From Halorubrum sp. BOL3-1 (lineage in GTDB: Archaea > Halobacteriota > Halobacteria > Halobacteriales > Haloferacaceae), in the NCBI RefSeq assembly GCF_004114375.1, contig NZ_CP034692.1, positions 806,001 to 870,000 on the forward strand: a stretch of DNA of 64,000 bases. The letters run 5' to 3'. Shown one piece after another: positions 60,494 to 64,000 of the stretch; the stretch's first letter is position 1; each line of letters begins with the position of its first letter. Under the pieces are notes generated by a model that saw only the letters and a program-made list of their open reading frames with translations, searched no databases and was not told where the DNA came from. The position numbers and the translations under genes are program-made.

Positions 60494-62368
60494 ATGTGTG
60501 GAATCACCGGCTACATCGGCGACGGCATCGTGCTCGACGAGGCAGACGCGGACGGCGACGCGACGGACGGCGGGGTCGCTCGCGTGGGCGATGTCGTCCA
60601 CGAGGGGCTCCGCAACCTGGAGTACCGCGGCTACGACTCGGCGGGCGTCGCGCTCGTGGGCGCGTCGAGCGGGCTCACCGTCGCGAAGCGGTCGGGCGAG
60701 GTGAACAATCTCACCGTTCCGGACGTCCCTGACGCGACGCTCGGGGTCGGCCACACCCGTTGGAGCACGCACGGGCCGCCGACGGACGCCAACGCCCACC
60801 CGCACACGGACTGCGCCGGCGACGTCGCGGTGGTCCACAACGGGATCGTCGAGAACCACGAGACGCTCAAAGCGGAGCTACAGGACCGCGGCCACGAGTT
60901 CACGAGCGACACCGACACCGAAGTCATCCCGCACCTGCTCGAAGCGGAGCTCGCGGCCGCCGACGGCGACGGCGACCTGCTCGACGCGGTCCGGACCGTC
61001 GAAGGCCGGCTGGCGGGGAGCTACGCGATCTGTGCGGTCCGCGAGGGTGACGACCGGATCGTCGTCGCGCGCCGCGGGAGTCCGCTCGTGTTGGGGCGCG
61101 ACAACGACGCGACGTTCATCGGCAGCGACGTGACCGCCTTCCTCGAACACACGCGCGACGTGACGTACCTCGAAGACGGCGACGTGGCGGCGCTGTCGGC
61201 GGACGGCGTCGAGATATACGCTGACGGCGACCTCGTCGACCGCGGCGTCGAGACGGTGACGTGGGAGGCCGACGCGGCCGAGAAGGGCGGCTACGAGCAC
61301 TACATGCGCAAGGAGATCCACGAGCAGCCGGAGTCGCTCCGGCAGACGATCGCGGGGCGGCTCGATGTCGACGGTGGGAACGCGGACTTGGACGTCTCGT
61401 TCCCGCCGGGCTTCCTCGCGGACTTGGAGGAGATCCAGATCGTCGCCTGCGGCACCTCCAACTACGCGGGGCGGTACGCCGCGCGGCTCTTCGAGGACCT
61501 CTCTGGCGTGCGTGCGACCGTCGAGATCGCCAGCGAGTACGAGTTCGGGGCGGGCCGGAGTCCGGACCGAACGCTGGTGGTCGCGGTCACCCAGAGCGGT
61601 GAGACCGCCGACACACTGGGCGCGGTCCGCCGCGCGAACGCCGCCGGTGCGCGGACCTTCGCCGTGACGAACACCCTCGGTAGCACCGTCACGCGCGAGG
61701 TTGACGACACTGCGTTCATCCGCGCCGGACCGGAGATCGGCGTCGCGGCGACGAAGACGTTCGCCTCGCAGGTGGCGACACTCGCGATGCTCGCGGTTGC
61801 GGTCGGTCGCGAGCGCGGCGCGCTGTCCGCCGCCGACGCCCGGCCCGTCTTGGAGGGACTTCGCGACCTCCCGGGCGCGGTCCAGCAGGTCCTCGACGCG
61901 GAACCCCAGGTGCGCGAGGCCGCGAGCGAGTACGGCGACAGCGAGGCGTTCTTCTTCGTCGGCCGGCAGCTCGGCGTCCCCGTGGCGCTGGAAGGGGCGT
62001 TGAAGCTCAAGGAGATCTCGTACGACCACGCCGAAGGGTTCGCTGCCGGCGAACTGAAACACGGCCCGCTGGCGCTGGTGACCCCTGAGACGCCCGTGTT
62101 GGCCGTACTGACAGATGGCGCGCGCGCCGACGAGACAATGAACAACGTCACCGAGGCGCAGACGCGCGGCGCGCCCGCGATCGGCTGCGTGTCCGCTGGC
62201 GACGAGTACGCGACTCTGGACGTGTCGCTGCCGGTCCCCGACGTCGGGATCGTCGAACCGCTCGTCGCGAACGTCTACCTCCAGCTGTTCGCGTACCACG
62301 TGGCCGACGACAAGGGGCGGTCGATAGACAAGCCGCGGAACCTCGCGAAGAGCGTCACCGTCGAGTAG
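60494..62368 (+). CDS. glmS: glucosamine-6-phosphate synthase
   Basis: 624 residues. Makes GlcN-6-P from Fru-6-P and glutamine. C2 of MCGITGYIGDG is the glutaminase nucleophile; RGYDSAGVAL, GHTRWSTHG and HNGIVENH follow. Two SIS domains (ACGTSNYAGRYAARL; TQSGETADTLGA) bind the sugar; it ends NLAKSVTVE. There is an Asp-rich insert (about residues 14-28) before VHEGLRNLEYRG. It follows the nucleotidyltransferase by 2 bases. Confidence 0.96.
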   Translation: MCGITGYIGDGIVLDEADADGDATDGGVARVGDVVHEGLRNLEYRGYDSAGVALVGASSGLTVAKRSGEVNNLTVPDVPDATLGVGHTRWSTHGPPTDANAHPHTDCAGDVAVVHNGIVENHETLKAELQDRGHEFTSDTDTEVIPHLLEAELAAADGDGDLLDAVRTVEGRLAGSYAICAVREGDDRIVVARRGSPLVLGRDNDATFIGSDVTAFLEHTRDVTYLEDGDVAALSADGVEIYADGDLVDRGVETVTWEADAAEKGGYEHYMRKEIHEQPESLRQTIAGRLDVDGGNADLDVSFPPGFLADLEEIQIVACGTSNYAGRYAARLFEDLSGVRATVEIASEYEFGAGRSPDRTLVVAVTQSGETADTLGAVRRANAAGARTFAVTNTLGSTVTREVDDTAFIRAGPEIGVAATKTFASQVATLAMLAVAVGRERGALSAADARPVLEGLRDLPGAVQQVLDAEPQVREAASEYGDSEAFFFVGRQLGVPVALEGALKLKEISYDHAEGFAAGELKHGPLALVTPETPVLAVLTDGARADETMNNVTEAQTRGAPAIGCVSAGDEYATLDVSLPVPDVGIVEPLVANVYLQLFAYHVADDKGRSIDKPRNLAKSVTVE

Positions 62369-62387
62369 TTCGCCGCTGTCGTCGGCC

Positions 62388-63698
62388 TTACCAAGTCAGT
62401 CCTTCGTAGGTAAAGCCGTCCCGCCGCTCGATGATTCGTCGGCCGTCAACGACGATCGGGTTCGCCATCGCGTCGAACTCCTCGTCTAAGGCAGCGAACT
62501 CGTCCCAGTCGGTGACGACGACCGCGCCGTCGGCGCCGTCGAGCGCCGCGGCGGCCGAGTCGGCGTAGGTCACGTCGTCGACGTAGTCCGGCGCGTTGTC
62601 CATCGCGACCGGGTCGTAGGCGGTCACGGTCCCGCCGCGCTTTTGCAGGTCGCGGATCACCGGGATCGCTCGGGAGTTCCGCATGTCGTCGGTGCCGGGC
62701 TTGAACGCGAGTCCGAGGACGGTGACGCGGGCGCCATCGAACTCGCCGTCGAGATGCTCTGCGAGGAGGTCGACCAGCCGGCCCGGTTGCCGCTCGTTGA
62801 GGTCGACAGCGGCGTTCAACACCGGCGGCTCGTACCCTCGTTCCTCTGCCGCAGAGATAATTGCGGAAACATCTTTCGGAAAACAACTTCCGCCCCACCC
62901 CACGCCGCTCCGGAGGAACTGTTCACCGATGCGGTCGTCTAACCCGATCGCGTCGGCGACCTCGTAGGCGTCGATGTCGAACTGCTTACAGATGTTGCCG
63001 ATGTCGTTGATGAGGCTGATCTTCGCCGCGAGGAAGGCGTTGTTGGCGTACTTGATCATCTCAGCGGTGCGGGTGTCGGTCTCGACGACCGGCGCGTCGG
63101 CTTGGGCAACGAGCGGGTCGAACACGTCGTGTATGTCCGCGAGCGCTCGGTCGTCGTCGGCACCGAGGACAACCTTGTCAGGGTTCAGGAAGTCGTTGAC
63201 GGCCGTGCCCTCGCGGAGGAACTCCGGGTTCATCCCGACGCCGAACGCCTCGCCCGCCGTCGTGTCGCTCGCGTCTTCGAGGATCGGTGTGATGGTGTCC
63301 TCGGTGGATCCGGGTACGACCGTACTCTTGACGACGACGGTGTGCCAGTCCGACTTCTCCGCGAGCGTCTCGCCCAGCTGCGTCGCGCCCGCCTCCATGA
63401 TCGAGAGATCGATGCTGCCGTCGTCGTTCTGTGGCGTCGGCAGACAGAGGAACGTTACCTCGGTGTCGAGGACGGCCGCGTAGTCGGTGGTCGCCTTGAG
63501 GCGGCCGGTGCCGTTCGGACCGGCGTGTTTAGCGATGAGTTCCGGCAGGCCCTCCTCGTGGATCGGCGCTGTTCCGTCGTTGATCGCCTCAACGATTTCC
63601 TCGTCGATGTCCACGTTGACGACCTCGTGGCCAAGGTCCGCGAAGCACGCCGCGACGGTCGTACCCACGTACCCGCTGCCGATAATAGAGAGACGCAT
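62388..63698 (-). CDS. aglM: UDP-glucose 6-dehydrogenase (AglM)
   Basis: 436 residues. Oxidises UDP-glucose to UDP-glucuronic acid. NAD-binding SIIGSGYVGTTVAACFADL, catalytic C272 in GVGWGGSCFPKDVSAI, and substrate loop LREGTAVNDFLNPDK are seen. AglM is the known haloarchaeal enzyme that supplies uronic acid for S-layer N-glycans. It is convergent with glmS (19-base gap). The longer upstream frame is non-conserved. Confidence 0.93.
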   Translation of the reverse strand: MRLSIIGSGYVGTTVAACFADLGHEVVNVDIDEEIVEAINDGTAPIHEEGLPELIAKHAGPNGTGRLKATTDYAAVLDTEVTFLCLPTPQNDDGSIDLSIMEAGATQLGETLAEKSDWHTVVVKSTVVPGSTEDTITPILEDASDTTAGEAFGVGMNPEFLREGTAVNDFLNPDKVVLGADDDRALADIHDVFDPLVAQADAPVVETDTRTAEMIKYANNAFLAAKISLINDIGNICKQFDIDAYEVADAIGLDDRIGEQFLRSGVGWGGSCFPKDVSAIISAAEERGYEPPVLNAAVDLNERQPGRLVDLLAEHLDGEFDGARVTVLGLAFKPGTDDMRNSRAIPVIRDLQKRGGTVTAYDPVAMDNAPDYVDDVTYADSAAAALDGADGAVVVTDWDEFAALDEEFDAMANPIVVDGRRIIERRDGFTYEGLTW

Positions 63699-63941
63699 GC
63701 TATGGCAGTATTCACGAGACCGGTACAAGAAACGTCTGATCAGGCGAACCTCTCCTTCGACGTTAGCCGTGTGCGAGTATCAATGCCTCCACTTTGAGAG
63801 TTTTTCCGGATGTCGCACCGAGGGGCATCGACTACGAGCGCCGCCGCTGGTCGAAGTGAGGCGCGATAAAAAAACCGCGTGTGGGGTCGGCCCGCGAGGG
63901 CCGATGGTTAGGAACTGCGAGTCGCGTCCGTAGCAGCGACG
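63699..63941. other. 243-bp gap upstream of aglM
   Basis: No gene. Holds TTTGAGAGTTTTTCCGG (63797-63813) and an A-tract GATAAAAAAACCGCG (63865-63879), which on the minus strand is a T-run about 65 bases after the surface-protein stop, so a likely terminator for it. Confidence 0.4.
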
Positions 63942-64000
63942 TTAGTCGTTGCGGCGGGTCGCGAGCAGCGCAGCGGCGATGAGCGCGACGAGAGCGACGA
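63942..64000 (-). CDS. C-terminal anchor of a cell-surface (PGF-CTERM-like) protein, partial
   Basis: Reading the minus strand into the stop TAA at 63942-63944 gives VALVALIAAALLATRRND. A hydrophobic helix followed by a short RR-containing tail at the very C-terminus is the end of archaeosortase substrates such as the S-layer glycoprotein. The PGF triplet itself would lie outside the window, so the label is an inference. Neighbouring aglM and sugar genes agree with a glycosylated surface protein. Confidence 0.6.
   Translation of the reverse strand, partial: VALVALIAAALLATRRND

Overview
The window looks like a chromosomal segment of a halophilic archaeon (Halobacteria, probably Halorubrum-like). 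GC content is very high, the predicted proteins are acidic and rich in Asp/Glu, starts are often leaderless ATG/GTG behind TATA boxes, and many families are haloarchaeal (bacterial-type ThrRS, AglM, DHH-TrkA protein, a surface-protein tail of the PGF-CTERM kind). Both tRNA genes (Arg-UCG, Lys-CUU) are on the minus strand. The genus is inferred from general style only.

Layout. 1-12.9 kb: a HTH regulator, small membrane and SRPBCC proteins, a three-gene ABC exporter operon whose middle subunit is a permease fused to a PrsW-type protease (2474-6697), a TRIC channel coupled to a DUF2797 protein, menD, and several small conserved proteins. 12.9-14.4 kb: dispersed repeat copy A and a deleted radical-SAM pseudogene. 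14.4-23.7 kb: an S9 peptidase, an MFS transporter and an overlapping AddAB-like helicase/nuclease pair. 23.7-33 kb: tRNA-Arg with tRNA-tail copies behind it, a RecA-like ATPase, a CoA-binding protein, cysteine synthase, thrS, a cytosolic histidine kinase, a PLP aminotransferase and a second MFS transporter. 33-40.1 kb: an M42 peptidase pseudogene carrying a tnpB footprint, repeat copies B, C and D, tRNA-Lys, the DHH protein, a nucleotidyltransferase, a DJ-1/PfpI protein and hpt. 40-50.6 kb: enoyl-CoA hydratase, aroC, a vapBC pair, a shrunken ZIP transporter, a phosphodiesterase facing a PAPS-reductase-like protein, a saccharopine-dehydrogenase-like protein and an epimerase. 50.7-51.5 kb: two adjacent decayed genes. 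51.6-55.4 kb: an envelope module (Tat lipoprotein plus two paralogous sensor-domain membrane proteins) divergent from a HTH gene with two small membrane proteins. 55.5-64 kb: glmM-like, vapBC, two sugar-1-phosphate nucleotidyltransferases, glmS, aglM and the C-terminal end of a probable cell-surface glycoprotein.

How genes work together. The last 8 kb holds the expected UDP-GlcNAc route (GlmS, GlmM, GlmU-like) plus UDP-glucose dehydrogenase beside a surface protein, which suggests supply of activated sugars for S-layer N-glycosylation. The nucleotidyltransferase at 36.6 kb and the epimerase at 49.7 kb may belong to the same economy.

The most unusual non-coding signals are a four-copy, hairpin-rich dispersed element of about 230-335 bp (two copies bracket hpt in inverted orientation) and, behind both tRNA genes, the same arrangement of one inverted and one direct degenerate copy of the tRNA 3' tail with the direct copy about 120 bp away. 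The window also has a cluster of decayed genes: a radical-SAM enzyme, an M42 peptidase, a ZIP transporter, RNase HI and a doubly frameshifted small gene. All family names come from recognition by eye; no database search was run.
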